Translations under genes and position numbers: made by a program
The notes under the pieces: model-generated
Seen by the model: the letters and a program-made list of their open reading frames with translations, nothing else
Database searches by the model: none
Told to the model about the DNA's origin: nothing
In this document: piece after piece, positions 1-7,745 of the stretch
Numbering within the stretch: the stretch's first letter is position 1
Layout: every line of letters starts with the position of its first letter
Source: Nitrospira sp. SG-bin1
GTDB lineage: Bacteria > Nitrospirota > Nitrospiria > Nitrospirales > Nitrospiraceae
Assembly: GCA_002083365.1 (NCBI GenBank)
Contig: LVWS01000009.1
Span: forward strand, 1 to 22,879
Reading direction: 5' to 3'
Length of the DNA stretch: 22,879 bases

Positions 1-66
1 CTTCGTCTTTTACACAGAGAAGATTACATCACCTTGAAACGCCAGCAAGCAGAATAGGGATCTTGT

Positions 67-774
67 TTGTGTTACACTGCCGCCCCTATGCAAGCTCTGA
101 CAGTTCTCAACAAGAGTATCACCAACTGCACGGCCTGTCCTCGGTTAGTCATGTATCGACAGACGATTGCCCAGCAGAAACGGAAGCAATATCAGGATTG
201 GACATATTGGGGGCGGCCGGTACCCGGCTTCGGAGATTACAACGCTCGACTTTATATATTGGGGTTGGCGCCTGCTGCGCACGGGGGGAATCGGACGGGG
301 CGTATTTTCACCGGTGATCGGAGCGGAGATTGGCTGTATGATGCTCTGTATCGGTATGAATTCGCCAACCAGGCGACCTCGCAGCATAGAGACGACGGCC
401 TATCGTTGAAGGATTGTTATATCGGCGCGACTGTGCGTTGTGCACCGCCTGGAAACAAGCCGGCACGGGATGAGTTTGAACATTGCAGCCTATTTTTGCG
501 CGAGGAAGTGAGTCTTCTGAATCACCATCAGGTTGTGATTGCTCTGGGGAAGATTGCTTTCGATCATTACCTCAAGACCTGCCGGAGGCTGGGACACACG
601 ATACCCGCGCCGGCACCGAAATTTGGGCATGGTGTCGTCTATCAACTGCCCTGGGGTGTGACACTGCTCGGGTCCTATCATCCCAGTCAACAGAATACGT
701 TTACAGGCAAGCTCACGCGCTCAATGTTTCATGCGGTGTTCCGGAAAGCCAGAAAAGAAATCGACCGCGCGTAG
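67..774 (+). CDS. Type-5 (UdgB-like) uracil-DNA glycosylase
   Basis: This enzyme removes uracil (and often other deaminated bases) from DNA, the first step of base excision repair in the cytoplasm. Four cysteines in the family-4/5 arrangement (C21, C24, C125, C140) would hold a [4Fe-4S] cluster. The active-site loop GLAPAAHGGNRTGR (residues 66-79) with Ala-Ala where other families carry an acidic residue, and the second motif HPSQQNTFTG (205-214), place it in family 5. At about 235 aa it is full length. I chose the TTG at 67 because AGGGA (56-60) lies six bases upstream. The in-frame ATG at 88 has no ribosome-binding site but would lose only seven non-conserved residues, so it remains possible. 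It is convergent with the transaldolase gene and shows no operon partner. The family call is firm; the exact start is not. Confidence 0.9.
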   Translation: MCYTAAPMQALTVLNKSITNCTACPRLVMYRQTIAQQKRKQYQDWTYWGRPVPGFGDYNARLYILGLAPAAHGGNRTGRIFTGDRSGDWLYDALYRYEFANQATSQHRDDGLSLKDCYIGATVRCAPPGNKPARDEFEHCSLFLREEVSLLNHHQVVIALGKIAFDHYLKTCRRLGHTIPAPAPKFGHGVVYQLPWGVTLLGSYHPSQQNTFTGKLTRSMFHAVFRKARKEIDRA

Positions 775-854
775 CGCGAAAAGAACATTAGGAGACCTCC
801 ATCTCGGACGAAGCCCCTTTCCACTCCTCTTGTGAGGACGTCCCTTAGCCAACC

Positions 855-1502
855 CTACTGCTGTCCTTTCGCCTTCCAGTCGTCCAAGAATTTCTTTAGT
901 CCGGCATCGGTCAGCGGGTGTTTGAAGAGCGCTTGGAACACGCCGTATGGCATCGTGCAAATATGCCCTCCGGCTAACGCTGCTTCGACGACGTGTTGTG
1001 GATGACGGACGCTCGCCACTAATACGAAGGTTTTGAAATCATAGTTCTTATAGATCGTCAGAATCTGTCGAATCAGTTCCATGCCGCTCGAGCTGATGTC
1101 ATCGAGCCGCCCGATAAAAGGCGAGACGCACCAGGCCCCGGCTTTGGCCGCCAGCAGCGCCTGAGTGGGAGAGAAGCAGAGAGTGACGTTTACTTTAATC
1201 CCTTCGGCCGCCAAGCGCTTCGTCGCCTTCAATCCTTCCGGGATCAGTGGGCATTTAACCACGATGTTTTTATGGATTTTGGCGAGCTCCTTGCCTTCCT
1301 TTACCATGGCGTCCGCCTCAACGCTTACGACCTCGGCGCTGATCGGTCCGTCCACGATCTTACAGACCTCTTGCAGCATTTCCCTGAAGCTCCGACCTTC
1401 CTTGACGACCAAGGAAGGATTCGTCGTCACTCCATCGAGTAATCCGAGGCTTGCCGCTTCTTGGATTTCCTTGACGTTGGCAGTGTCGAGATAGATTTTC
1501 AT
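855..1502 (-). CDS. tal: Small transaldolase / fructose-6-phosphate aldolase family protein
   Basis: A cytoplasmic class I aldolase of the short (about 215 aa) TalC/FSA-type transaldolases, which move a dihydroxyacetone unit in the non-oxidative pentose phosphate pathway. Visible marks are the N-terminal MKIYLDTAN, DGVTTNPSL (residues 23-31), the Schiff-base lysine K83 in NIVVKCP, VNVTLCFSPTQA (104-115), the phosphate-binding region around SPFIGRLDD (127-135) and ASVRHPQHV (163-171). The start is the ATG at 1502. A 28-residue upstream extension is open but has no family resemblance, and AAGGA sits just before 1502. Transaldolase and fructose-6-phosphate aldolase cannot be separated reliably by reading; transaldolase is the usual assignment for this form. 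Confidence 0.93.
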   Translation of the reverse strand: MKIYLDTANVKEIQEAASLGLLDGVTTNPSLVVKEGRSFREMLQEVCKIVDGPISAEVVSVEADAMVKEGKELAKIHKNIVVKCPLIPEGLKATKRLAAEGIKVNVTLCFSPTQALLAAKAGAWCVSPFIGRLDDISSSGMELIRQILTIYKNYDFKTFVLVASVRHPQHVVEAALAGGHICTMPYGVFQALFKHPLTDAGLKKFLDDWKAKGQQ

Positions 1503-1603
1503 GTTGGTTCCTTTCTGCTTGGCGAAGAGATCGTGAGACGATACATCATTATCGGTCATTTTATGGAGAACGCAACTGCACTGCAAGAAGTCCGCATGAA
1601 AGT

Positions 1604-1632
1604 TTGACAGGCTTCTGAACGGGGGATAGTAT
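1604..1632 (+). promoter_or_regulatory. Sigma-70 type promoter for the 1677 lipoprotein gene
   Basis: A perfect TTGACA -35 box (1604-1609) is followed after 17 bases by TAGTAT (1627-1632, four of six matches to TATAAT). Transcription would begin near 1639, giving a leader of about 38 bases before the ATG at 1677. The box lies in the divergent gap between the transaldolase and the lipoprotein and points to the latter. Confidence 0.6.
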
Positions 1633-1676
1633 TTTACGATTCACAGTTGATCATGGTTATTGGAGGAGATATCGCG

Positions 1677-1988
1677 ATGCAAAGATTGGTCTGGTTGCTG
1701 TTGTTCTGCCTGTTCCTGTCAGCCTGCTCCGGGAAGAATCCCTATTTGGAAGCTTCTCTGAAACCGGCCGAACTTCAGGGGAAGGACAAGGGCTGGTTCG
1801 AAAAGAACTGGGGCGCGCCGGACGGCAAAGCGTCCCGGTTTTTTGGTGGGGAGACCTGGACTTATTATCGAATCGCAGGCGGGAAGTCAGGGCCGCCACT
1901 CTTCAATTTCTCCCCCAACGAATGCCAGATCACGCTCAAGTTTAACAAAGATGAGAAACTTTCAGACTATGCTTATTCAGGCTGCTGA
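1677..1988 (+). CDS. Small BamE/SmpA-like lipoprotein
   Basis: A 103-aa exported lipoprotein. Residues 1-16 form a short hydrophobic signal ending in the lipobox LSAC with the acylated cysteine at C17, and the mature protein has an N rather than a D at +4, so outer-membrane sorting is likely. The body contains WFEKNWGAPDGK (40-51) and ETWTYYR (59-65), followed by ECQITLKFNKDEKLSDY (82-98). This is the pattern of the BamE/SmpA two-helix plus beta-sheet fold: 'GxP' then an aromatic 'W-Y' strand, then a 'F...G/K-V' strand. It is too short and divergent to call BamE itself. GGAGGAG (1662-1668) fixes the ATG at 1677 over an in-frame upstream start at 1647. A good promoter lies at 1604. No partner gene is visible. 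Confidence 0.8.
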   Translation: MQRLVWLLLFCLFLSACSGKNPYLEASLKPAELQGKDKGWFEKNWGAPDGKASRFFGGETWTYYRIAGGKSGPPLFNFSPNECQITLKFNKDEKLSDYAYSGC

Positions 1989-1991
1989 CCA

Positions 1992-2008
1992 CGTTCGTTG
2001 CAAGAACG
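1992..2008. terminator. Weak hairpin between convergent genes
   Basis: CGTTC (1992-1996) pairs with GAACG (2004-2008) around a seven-base loop. It sits between the ends of two convergent genes. The following plus-strand sequence is pyrimidine-rich but has no clean T run, so a terminator role is only plausible. Confidence 0.25.
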
Positions 2009-2066
2009 ACAGCCTTTCCTTTCCAGTAACCGACGATGTTGAATCATTTCTGAGTAGTACACCAAG

Positions 2067-2339
2067 CTAGACAGGGTGTTCGCTCCGAAACCGCACCGCA
2101 CACTCCTTGCTACAGAAACAATACTCCCGTCCTCCGATCGTTTCAATCATGGCAATCCGCTTCGGGACGAATATGTGACACACGGGATCTTCAAACATCT
2201 GATCTTGTTCTTCGTCTTGAGTTTGTACCGAGGATTTCTTCTGGGCCTCCGGAATGGGAGTTTTGAATCCGCGAAACATTTGGCGGAGCAGGAAGTAGAG
2301 AACAGTCAGGAGTAGAATGACAAGGATTAATCTATACAT
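2067..2339 (-). CDS. Membrane-anchored YHS/TRASH-like metal-binding protein
   Basis: A 90-aa protein with one N-terminal membrane helix (residues 3-19), a charged, flexible linker rich in E, Q and K (25-47), and a C-terminal metal-site module. The module has DPVCHIFVPK (51-60) followed by GREYCFCSKECAVRF (70-84). This matches the YHS-domain layout 'DPVC...A...G..YYFCS..C...F', which binds heavy metals or serves as a metal-sensing or -delivery module. Its cysteines are C54, C74, C76 and C80. The start is the ATG at 2339, preceded by GGAAGG; a longer open frame to 2411 lacks a ribosome-binding site. The role is unknown; the membrane anchor and four cysteines suggest copper or another soft metal, which is inference. 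Confidence 0.78.
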   Translation of the reverse strand: MYRLILVILLLTVLYFLLRQMFRGFKTPIPEAQKKSSVQTQDEEQDQMFEDPVCHIFVPKRIAMIETIGGREYCFCSKECAVRFRSEHPV

Positions 2340-2364
2340 AGTGGCCTTCCGCACGACAGCCACA

Positions 2365-2392
2365 ATACTATGAGAAGGTACGAGACTGTCAA
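2365..2392 (-). promoter_or_regulatory. Sigma-70 type promoter for the YHS-like gene
   Basis: Read on the minus strand, a perfect TTGACA (2392-2387) is followed after 16 bases by TAGTAT (2370-2365). Start of transcription would fall near 2357, about 18 bases before the ATG at 2339. The -10 hexamer is identical to that of the promoter at 1604. Confidence 0.55.
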
Positions 2393-2541
2393 GACGATCA
2401 TCAATTGGCAATCACCTTATGATTCCAGTGAATCACGCGCAAACGGCCTATGTCTCTAGGTCCTATTGGGACTCTTGCCAGTGCCATCCAGTACTTCAGG
2501 AGGATTGGTTTCACCTATCCCTTGATGCTAGATTGCCGCCC

Positions 2542-2694
2542 ATGAAGACCTGCGATAAATGCCATGGGGCGATGTTACCGGAACGAGCTGTGGATTTGGA
2601 CGCCGGACTGGCGATCACGGTGTTTGCTTGTTTAAACTGTGGTCGTCGGAAAGCAGCGGACCAGGAACCCCGGCCGATCACGGCTCGACATTAG
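2542..2694 (+). CDS. Tiny zinc-ribbon protein, function unknown
   Basis: A 50-residue protein with two CxxC knuckles: MKTCDKCHG at the N-terminus and FACLNCGRRKA near residues 30-40. This is a single four-cysteine zinc ribbon with nothing else attached. Between the knuckles is a hydrophobic strand (AGLAITVFA). The frame is open back to an ATG at 2419, but the added 41 residues look non-conserved. Neither start has a convincing ribosome-binding site, and an AGGAGG at 2499-2504 is too far away and out of register to help. I chose the start that places the first knuckle at the N-terminus. It probably binds zinc and may contact nucleic acid or protein; nothing nearby narrows this. Confidence 0.55.
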   Translation: MKTCDKCHGAMLPERAVDLDAGLAITVFACLNCGRRKAADQEPRPITARH

Positions 2695-3076
2695 TCCTTC
2701 CTGTCACTTCACAAACCATTGTCTGCCAAGGGGTGGAACATTACGAGGCGCCCAATGCCCGTAGTGTATTTCCCCCCTAATACGGTAGATCATTGCTGCC
2801 TTACACCAGGGTCGAATCGTCACAGCTTCATAGGGAAGCCGATGACAACGATATCACGCTATAGCTAAGTCAGAAACCACCAGTACCCCTATATACACAA
2901 GCGATTCTTTCTTCTCGCATGACCTGGGATGGATTGATGTTGCGAGGTGGGATAATATTCGCGGTTTACCGGGAAGCTCAGTGGCCGCATTCCCGAACAA
3001 GAATGTGCGCCGGAGCATGTTGCAGAGTAGGATAGGTCGGATGTCCCGATGATGGGAGCAGCGGGGAAAGGGTAGT
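2695..3076. other. Gene-free gap, 382 bases
   Basis: I find no convincing ORF, RNA gene or repeat here. A stretch reading GGGAAGCTCAGTGG (2969-2982) recalls a tRNA D-arm, but no acceptor or T-arm partner follows. Any terminator of the minus-strand dapB operon should lie in the right-hand part, yet no strong hairpin with a T run is visible. Confidence 0.5.
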
Positions 3077-3880
3077 CTAACGGAGGCTCAGGACATCCAT
3101 CATGTCATATAGGCCCGGTGGTTGGCGGACCACCCATCTCGCGGCACGCAGGGCTCCACGGGCGAATGTGTCACGGCTACTGGCTCGATGGGTGATCTCG
3201 ATGCGTTCTCCCATGCCGCCGAACAGGACGGTGTGGTCGCCTACAATGTCGCCGGCGCGAATCGTTTGTATCCCGATCTCTCCTTTGGTTCGCTCACCGA
3301 TCAACCCTTTGCGCGCATAGACTCCGACCTGATTTAAGTCGCGGCTTACTGCACGGGCGAGGACCTCGGCAATCTTGAGGGCCGTGCCGCTTGGCGCATC
3401 CTTTTTGAGTCTGTGGTGGGCTTCAATGACTTCAATATCGTAATCATCCCCCAGCGTTTTGGCCATTTCACCGATGACTTTGCAAATCAGGTTGATGCCG
3501 ACACTCATGTTCGGAGAAAAGACGCAGGGGATTTGCTGAGCCAATGACCTCAGCTCTTCAAGCTGAGGAGATGAAAATCCTGTGGTTCCGACGACCATGG
3601 CCCTTCGGTGGCGAGCCACCGTCCGCATATGTTCCAACGTTGCTGTAGGAGCGGAAAAATCGATCACCACTTCGCCCCGCTCCATCAGAAGGGAGAGATC
3701 ATCGGTGATAGGAAGGCCGGCGTGGCCTGATCCCGCAGTTTCACCTGCATCCTCTCCCATTGCCGGATGCCCTTTTCCCTCCAACGCTCCGGCCAGCATC
3801 AGAGCGGTAGAGTCCCTGATCAGCGATACCAGACGGCAACCCATGCGCCCGGCAGCACCCGCTACAATGACCTTGATCAT
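3077..3880 (-). CDS. dapB: 4-hydroxy-tetrahydrodipicolinate reductase
   Basis: Reduces 4-hydroxy-tetrahydrodipicolinate (the DapA product) to tetrahydrodipicolinate with NAD(P)H in the lysine/meso-diaminopimelate pathway in the cytoplasm. The protein is 267 aa, the normal length. It has the nucleotide-binding glycine loop GAAGRMG (8-14), VIDFSAPTA (72-80), VGTTGF (97-102), SPNMSVGIN (122-130) and the catalytic region EAHHRLKKDAPSGTA (153-167), with H155 as proton donor and K159 binding substrate. It is the last gene of the arg-lys operon, 26 bases after dapA. The ribosome-binding site is weak (GGATACAAG before the ATG). Confidence 0.97.
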   Translation of the reverse strand: MIKVIVAGAAGRMGCRLVSLIRDSTALMLAGALEGKGHPAMGEDAGETAGSGHAGLPITDDLSLLMERGEVVIDFSAPTATLEHMRTVARHRRAMVVGTTGFSSPQLEELRSLAQQIPCVFSPNMSVGINLICKVIGEMAKTLGDDYDIEVIEAHHRLKKDAPSGTALKIAEVLARAVSRDLNQVGVYARKGLIGERTKGEIGIQTIRAGDIVGDHTVLFGGMGERIEITHRASSRDTFARGALRAARWVVRQPPGLYDMMDVLSLR

Positions 3881-3906
3881 CTTGTATCCATAAAACCAGC
3901 TTAAAG

Positions 3907-4779
3907 TTAGATCAATGCCGCGTCTTTGAGGACACGGATCAATTTCTCACGCGTGTCCTGAGCCATTGGGCAGAGCGGCAAGCGTAATTCCGGGTCAATT
4001 TTTCCCATGAGTCCCAGCGCTTCTTTGACCGGAATAGGGTTTGTTTCATAGAACAACGCAGCAAAGAGGGGAGAGAGCTGAAAATGAATCCGTCGGGCCT
4101 CGTCGATTCTCCCTTCGTCAAAAGCTTTCACAAGGCCGGCCATCTTCGTCGGCATGATATTAGCCGTGACGGTAATCACACCTTTTCCTCCAACCGCCAT
4201 CATCGGCAGCGTGAGGGAGTCGTCGCCGGCCAGCACTGTGAGGCGATCACCGCACATCTGGACGATATCTGAGGCCTGTTGGACGGAGCCACTTCCTTCT
4301 TTGACCCCGACGATCGTCTTAATGGCCGAGAGCCGGGCAATCGTTGGCGGAAGCATGTTAACTCCGGTACGACCGGGGATGTTGTACAAGATTAAGGGAA
4401 GGTCCACGGCGTCCGCCACCGCCTTATAGTGACGATAGAGCCCTTCCTGAGTCGGCTTGTTGTAGTAAGGGGTAATGAGCAAGGCACCGTCGGCTCCGGC
4501 CTGCTTCGCATGTTTCGTGAGTGTGATGGCTTCTTCGGTGCTGTTCGAACCGGTTCCGGCAATGACCGGCACCCGCCGACGGACCACCTCGACCGTCAAC
4601 TCAATCACCCGCTCATGCTCACCATGCGAAAGGGTGGCTGACTCACCGGTGGTGCCGCAGGGGACAATGCCGTTGGTACCATTGGCGATCTGCCACTCGA
4701 TCAACTCGGCCAACGCGCGCTCGTCGACCTTTCCCTGTCGGAACGGCGTCACAATCGCGACAAGAGACCCGGTAAACAT
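3907..4779 (-). CDS. dapA: 4-hydroxy-tetrahydrodipicolinate synthase
   Basis: Condenses pyruvate with aspartate semialdehyde, the committed step towards diaminopimelate and lysine. The 290-aa TIM-barrel protein carries the pyruvate-binding GTTGE (42-46), the catalytic Y132 in LYNIPGRTG (131-139), substrate-binding R137 and the Schiff-base lysine K160 in GVKEGSG. The family normally begins MFTG, and GGAG lies five bases before the ATG at 4779, so I prefer it. A GTG at 4785 overlapping the lysA stop codon would add two residues. The gene starts three bases after the lysA stop, so the two are almost certainly translationally coupled. Confidence 0.97.
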   Translation of the reverse strand: MFTGSLVAIVTPFRQGKVDERALAELIEWQIANGTNGIVPCGTTGESATLSHGEHERVIELTVEVVRRRVPVIAGTGSNSTEEAITLTKHAKQAGADGALLITPYYNKPTQEGLYRHYKAVADAVDLPLILYNIPGRTGVNMLPPTIARLSAIKTIVGVKEGSGSVQQASDIVQMCGDRLTVLAGDDSLTLPMMAVGGKGVITVTANIMPTKMAGLVKAFDEGRIDEARRIHFQLSPLFAALFYETNPIPVKEALGLMGKIDPELRLPLCPMAQDTREKLIRVLKDAALI

Positions 4780-4781
4780 AC

Positions 4782-6053
4782 TCACTCCGTTAGGTTGAGG
4801 AACGACGGAATTCTCTCACCTCGCACGAGGTCGTCGTACGTTTCGCGCTCCCGGATGACGTGAAATTCTCCGCCCTTGACGAGTACTTCCGGTACACGAG
4901 GCCGAGAGTTGTAATTCGAGGCCATCACGAAGCCATAGGCTCCGGCGCTCATGACCGCCAACAACTCGCCTGGTTTGATGCCCGGCAACGATCGATCCTT
5001 CGCAAGGAAATCCCCCGATTCGCAGACTGGCCCGACGATGTCCACCGTCCGTTTAGTCCGACGGACTGCTTCTTCCTGCACGGGGCGAATTTCGTGGTAG
5101 GCACCGTACAAGCTTGGTCGAATCAAATCGTTCATGGCGGCGTCGACGATGACGAAATTCTTCGTCTCACCGGTCTTTTCGTACAGCGCTTTTGTCACCA
5201 GGATGCCGGCATTCCCCACGATGACGCGGCCCGGCTCCATCACGAGCGTGACCCCCAAGCCTTCCACGAGCGGTGAAATCGCATCCGCGAGATCCTGCGG
5301 CAAAGGCGGTTTCTCCTCGGAATACGTGATACCCAGCCCTCCGCCGATGTTCAGGTAGCGGATGTTGATTCCGTGGCTTTTCAGCGTATCAATGAGCGCC
5401 ACGACCTTTTTTAGCGAGTCGACAAACGGTGTGACCTCGGTCAGTTGAGAGCCGATGTGGGCATGGACGCCTACGACGTCGGTATGGCTCAGTGAAGAGG
5501 CCAATTTATATTCTTCCAGCGCCCGGTCCGATGCGATGCCGAACTTGCTTTTTTTCATCCCCGTCGAGATGTAGGGGTGGGTTTTCGGATCCACGTCCGG
5601 ATTAATCCGCAACGCAATCCGGGCCTTCGTGCCGACCGAGGCGGCCACGTCGTTAATCGCTTGGATCTCAGCCGGTGACTCGACATTGAACATGAGGATG
5701 TCGGCTTTGAGCGCGTCACGGATTTCATCCGGCGATTTGCCGACGCCGGCAAAAACGATTTTAGACGCCGGCACTCCGGCTTTGAGGGCACGGAACAATT
5801 CGCCTCCCGACACGATGTCCGCACCGCTGCCTTCCTTTGCCATCATGCGAAGGATGGCCAGATTCGAATTGGCTTTCATCGCAAACGCGATGACATGCGG
5901 GATACTCTTGAAGGCATTGTCATAGGCATGGAAATGCCTGAGGAGTGTCGCGTGGCTATAGATGTAGCAGGGAGTACCCAGTTCCTTCGCCACGCGGCTG
6001 ACCGGGACCTGCTCGCAGCATAATTCACCGTGGTGATATTCGAAACTATGCAT
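4782..6053 (-). CDS. lysA: Diaminopimelate decarboxylase
   Basis: A PLP enzyme that decarboxylates meso-diaminopimelate to L-lysine, the last step of the pathway. The protein is 423 aa and full length. The alanine-racemase-like barrel has the PLP lysine K60 in AMKAN, then HIGSQ (199-203), the phosphate-binding GGGLG (237-241) and EPGR (273-276). The C-terminal beta domain carries the active-site GPVCESGD (341-348) with C344, which acts across the dimer. It follows the LptM-like gene by 46 bases and precedes dapA in the same operon. A purine-rich stretch with a moderate match to a ribosome-binding site precedes the ATG. Confidence 0.97.
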   Translation of the reverse strand: MHSFEYHHGELCCEQVPVSRVAKELGTPCYIYSHATLLRHFHAYDNAFKSIPHVIAFAMKANSNLAILRMMAKEGSGADIVSGGELFRALKAGVPASKIVFAGVGKSPDEIRDALKADILMFNVESPAEIQAINDVAASVGTKARIALRINPDVDPKTHPYISTGMKKSKFGIASDRALEEYKLASSLSHTDVVGVHAHIGSQLTEVTPFVDSLKKVVALIDTLKSHGINIRYLNIGGGLGITYSEEKPPLPQDLADAISPLVEGLGVTLVMEPGRVIVGNAGILVTKALYEKTGETKNFVIVDAAMNDLIRPSLYGAYHEIRPVQEEAVRRTKRTVDIVGPVCESGDFLAKDRSLPGIKPGELLAVMSAGAYGFVMASNYNSRPRVPEVLVKGGEFHVIRERETYDDLVRGERIPSFLNLTE

Positions 6054-6099
6054 CTCGTCATTTCCTTATGCTAGTTCAATGGTTTCAACCCTAAATGTT

Positions 6100-6336
6100 C
6101 TATCGTATCCCCACTGGCTGTGAGGGCGGCAAGTCAATGTCATGCATCCCTAGCGTCGGGTCCGGTTCAACCGAGTCTGCCGTCCGCCGTTCCGTCTCAA
6201 GGGCATGCTGCCGCTTCTGTTTGTCGATCGTGGGCGCAACTCCGACAGTTTCCGGCGGGACAGGAGATCCCACCACTCCGCAAGAAACCAAGAGTTCAGC
6301 CGACGCAAAAAGGACAAAAAGGACCAATACCCTCAT
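6100..6336 (-). CDS. Small LptM-like lipoprotein
   Basis: A 78-aa lipoprotein with a signal peptide ending in LLVSC (lipid-attached C19). The sequence directly after it, CGVVGSPVPPE, matches the 'CGxxGxPxPP' start of the LptM (YifL) family, small lipoproteins that help the LptDE lipopolysaccharide translocon mature in enterobacteria. The remainder is charged and probably disordered. Its ATG overlaps the argH stop codon (ATGA), so it is read by coupling. LptM-like genes lie directly before lysA or dapF in many Gram-negatives, as here before lysA, which supports the call. Function in this organism is inferred only. Confidence 0.75.
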   Translation of the reverse strand: MRVLVLFVLFASAELLVSCGVVGSPVPPETVGVAPTIDKQKRQHALETERRTADSVEPDPTLGMHDIDLPPSQPVGIR

Positions 6337-7745
6337 GACAACAACCGCTCAAGCTCCTTGATTCGCTGCTCAACCCGTCCACGGGCGGTTCCGCCGATTT
6401 GTCCCTTGTGATCGAGTGCCGCCGCGGTCGTCAGCCGGGAAAACACATCCTTTTCGAACCGTTCGGAGAATGTCCGCAACTCTTCAAGTGAGAAATCCGT
6501 AAGCTCACGCCCTTGATCCAGCGCCGCCCGGACGATTCGTCCGGTGATCCCGTGCGCTTCGCGGAAAGGTACGCCCCTCATCACCAAGTAGTCGGCAAGT
6601 TCCGTGGCGAGCAGCCCGCCGCCTTGCAACGAGCGCGTCAGGGCCGCTTGGTTGACTTTCACCCGGCGCATCAATTCGGTCATCACCTGAAGGGAGCCCG
6701 TCACGGTATCAAGGGCGTCAAAGAGCGCCGGTTTATCTTCCTGTAGATCTCGATTATAACTTAGCGGCAAGGCCTTGAGCAGAGTCAAGAGGCTGACGAG
6801 GTGACCGTAGACGCGCCCGGTTTTCCCGCGGACCAGTTCGGGGACATCGGGGTTCTTCTTCTGCGGCATCATGCTGCTGCCGGTGCAGAAGGCATCGGGC
6901 AGATCGACGAATTGAAACTCCTGCGAGGCCCACACGATCAACTCCTCACTGAGCCGAGACAAGTGCATCATCACGATCGAGAGAGCCGATGCCACTTCAA
7001 TCATGAAATCGCGATCAGACACCGCGTCCATACTGTTCTGGGTGACGGCCGGAAAACCTAGCAATTCAGCGGTGTATAACCGATTCACTGGATAATTCGT
7101 ACCGGCCAAGGCTCCGGACCCGAGCGGCATGACATTGAGTCGGCTTCTGGCGTCACGGAGTCGTCCTTTGTCCCGCTCGAACATCTCCACATAGGCCAAC
7201 AGATGATGGGCGAGCAGAACCGGCTGGGCACGCTGCAAGTGCGTATACCCGGGCATCGCGACGGTGCGATTGGCACCGGCTTGGGCCACCAATACGCGTT
7301 GAAATTCCACGACTCGCTCATGCAACCGGTCCAACTGCGTCCGCAAATATAAGCGAACATCCAACGCCACCTGATCATTTCGGCTGCGACCGGTGTGCAG
7401 CTTGCCCCCCAGCGGGCCGATCAGCTCGGTCAGGCGCCGTTCAATCGCCATGTGAATATCTTCATCATGCGGCAAAAAGGCGAATCGTCCACGCTCCAAC
7501 TCTCGCTTGACCGATTCCAGCCCGCGAAGGATCGAGCGTGCTTCCTTGTGCGTCAAGACCCGGGCCTTCTCGAGAGTTTTACAATGGGCGATGCTCCCCA
7601 AGATATCTTCGTCATAGAGCCGGCCGTCGACCGTCACGGAACGGGTAAACGCTTCAACGACCCGATCGGTCTTTTCCCGAAACCGGCCGTCCCAAGCCTT
7701 CTGTCCGCCATTGGACGACTTCGGATGATGCCTACGAGTGGTCAT
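6333..7745 (-). CDS. argH: Argininosuccinate lyase
   Basis: Splits argininosuccinate into arginine and fumarate, the last step of arginine synthesis. It is a 470-aa member of the fumarase/aspartase superfamily. Visible are HTGRSRND (117-124), the catalytic histidine H169 in GYTHLQRAQP, and the signature loop GSSMMPQKKNP (289-299) with its catalytic serine. The N-terminus has a short basic extension before KAWDGRF, which is where the family usually begins. The ATG overlaps the argG stop by four bases (ATGA), and its own stop overlaps the next start in the same way. Confidence 0.97.
   Translation of the reverse strand: MTTRRHHPKSSNGGQKAWDGRFREKTDRVVEAFTRSVTVDGRLYDEDILGSIAHCKTLEKARVLTHKEARSILRGLESVKRELERGRFAFLPHDEDIHMAIERRLTELIGPLGGKLHTGRSRNDQVALDVRLYLRTQLDRLHERVVEFQRVLVAQAGANRTVAMPGYTHLQRAQPVLLAHHLLAYVEMFERDKGRLRDARSRLNVMPLGSGALAGTNYPVNRLYTAELLGFPAVTQNSMDAVSDRDFMIEVASALSIVMMHLSRLSEELIVWASQEFQFVDLPDAFCTGSSMMPQKKNPDVPELVRGKTGRVYGHLVSLLTLLKALPLSYNRDLQEDKPALFDALDTVTGSLQVMTELMRRVKVNQAALTRSLQGGGLLATELADYLVMRGVPFREAHGITGRIVRAALDQGRELTDFSLEELRTFSERFEKDVFSRLTTAAALDHKGQIGGTARGRVEQRIKELERLLS

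Noticed and set aside
825..838. TCCTC-TTGT-GAGGA stem-loop between convergent genes
   Set aside because: Five pairs only and no T run on either side; too weak to call a terminator.
2969..2982. GGGAAGCTCAGTGG, like a tRNA D-arm
   Set aside because: No complementary D-stem, anticodon arm or T-arm follows.
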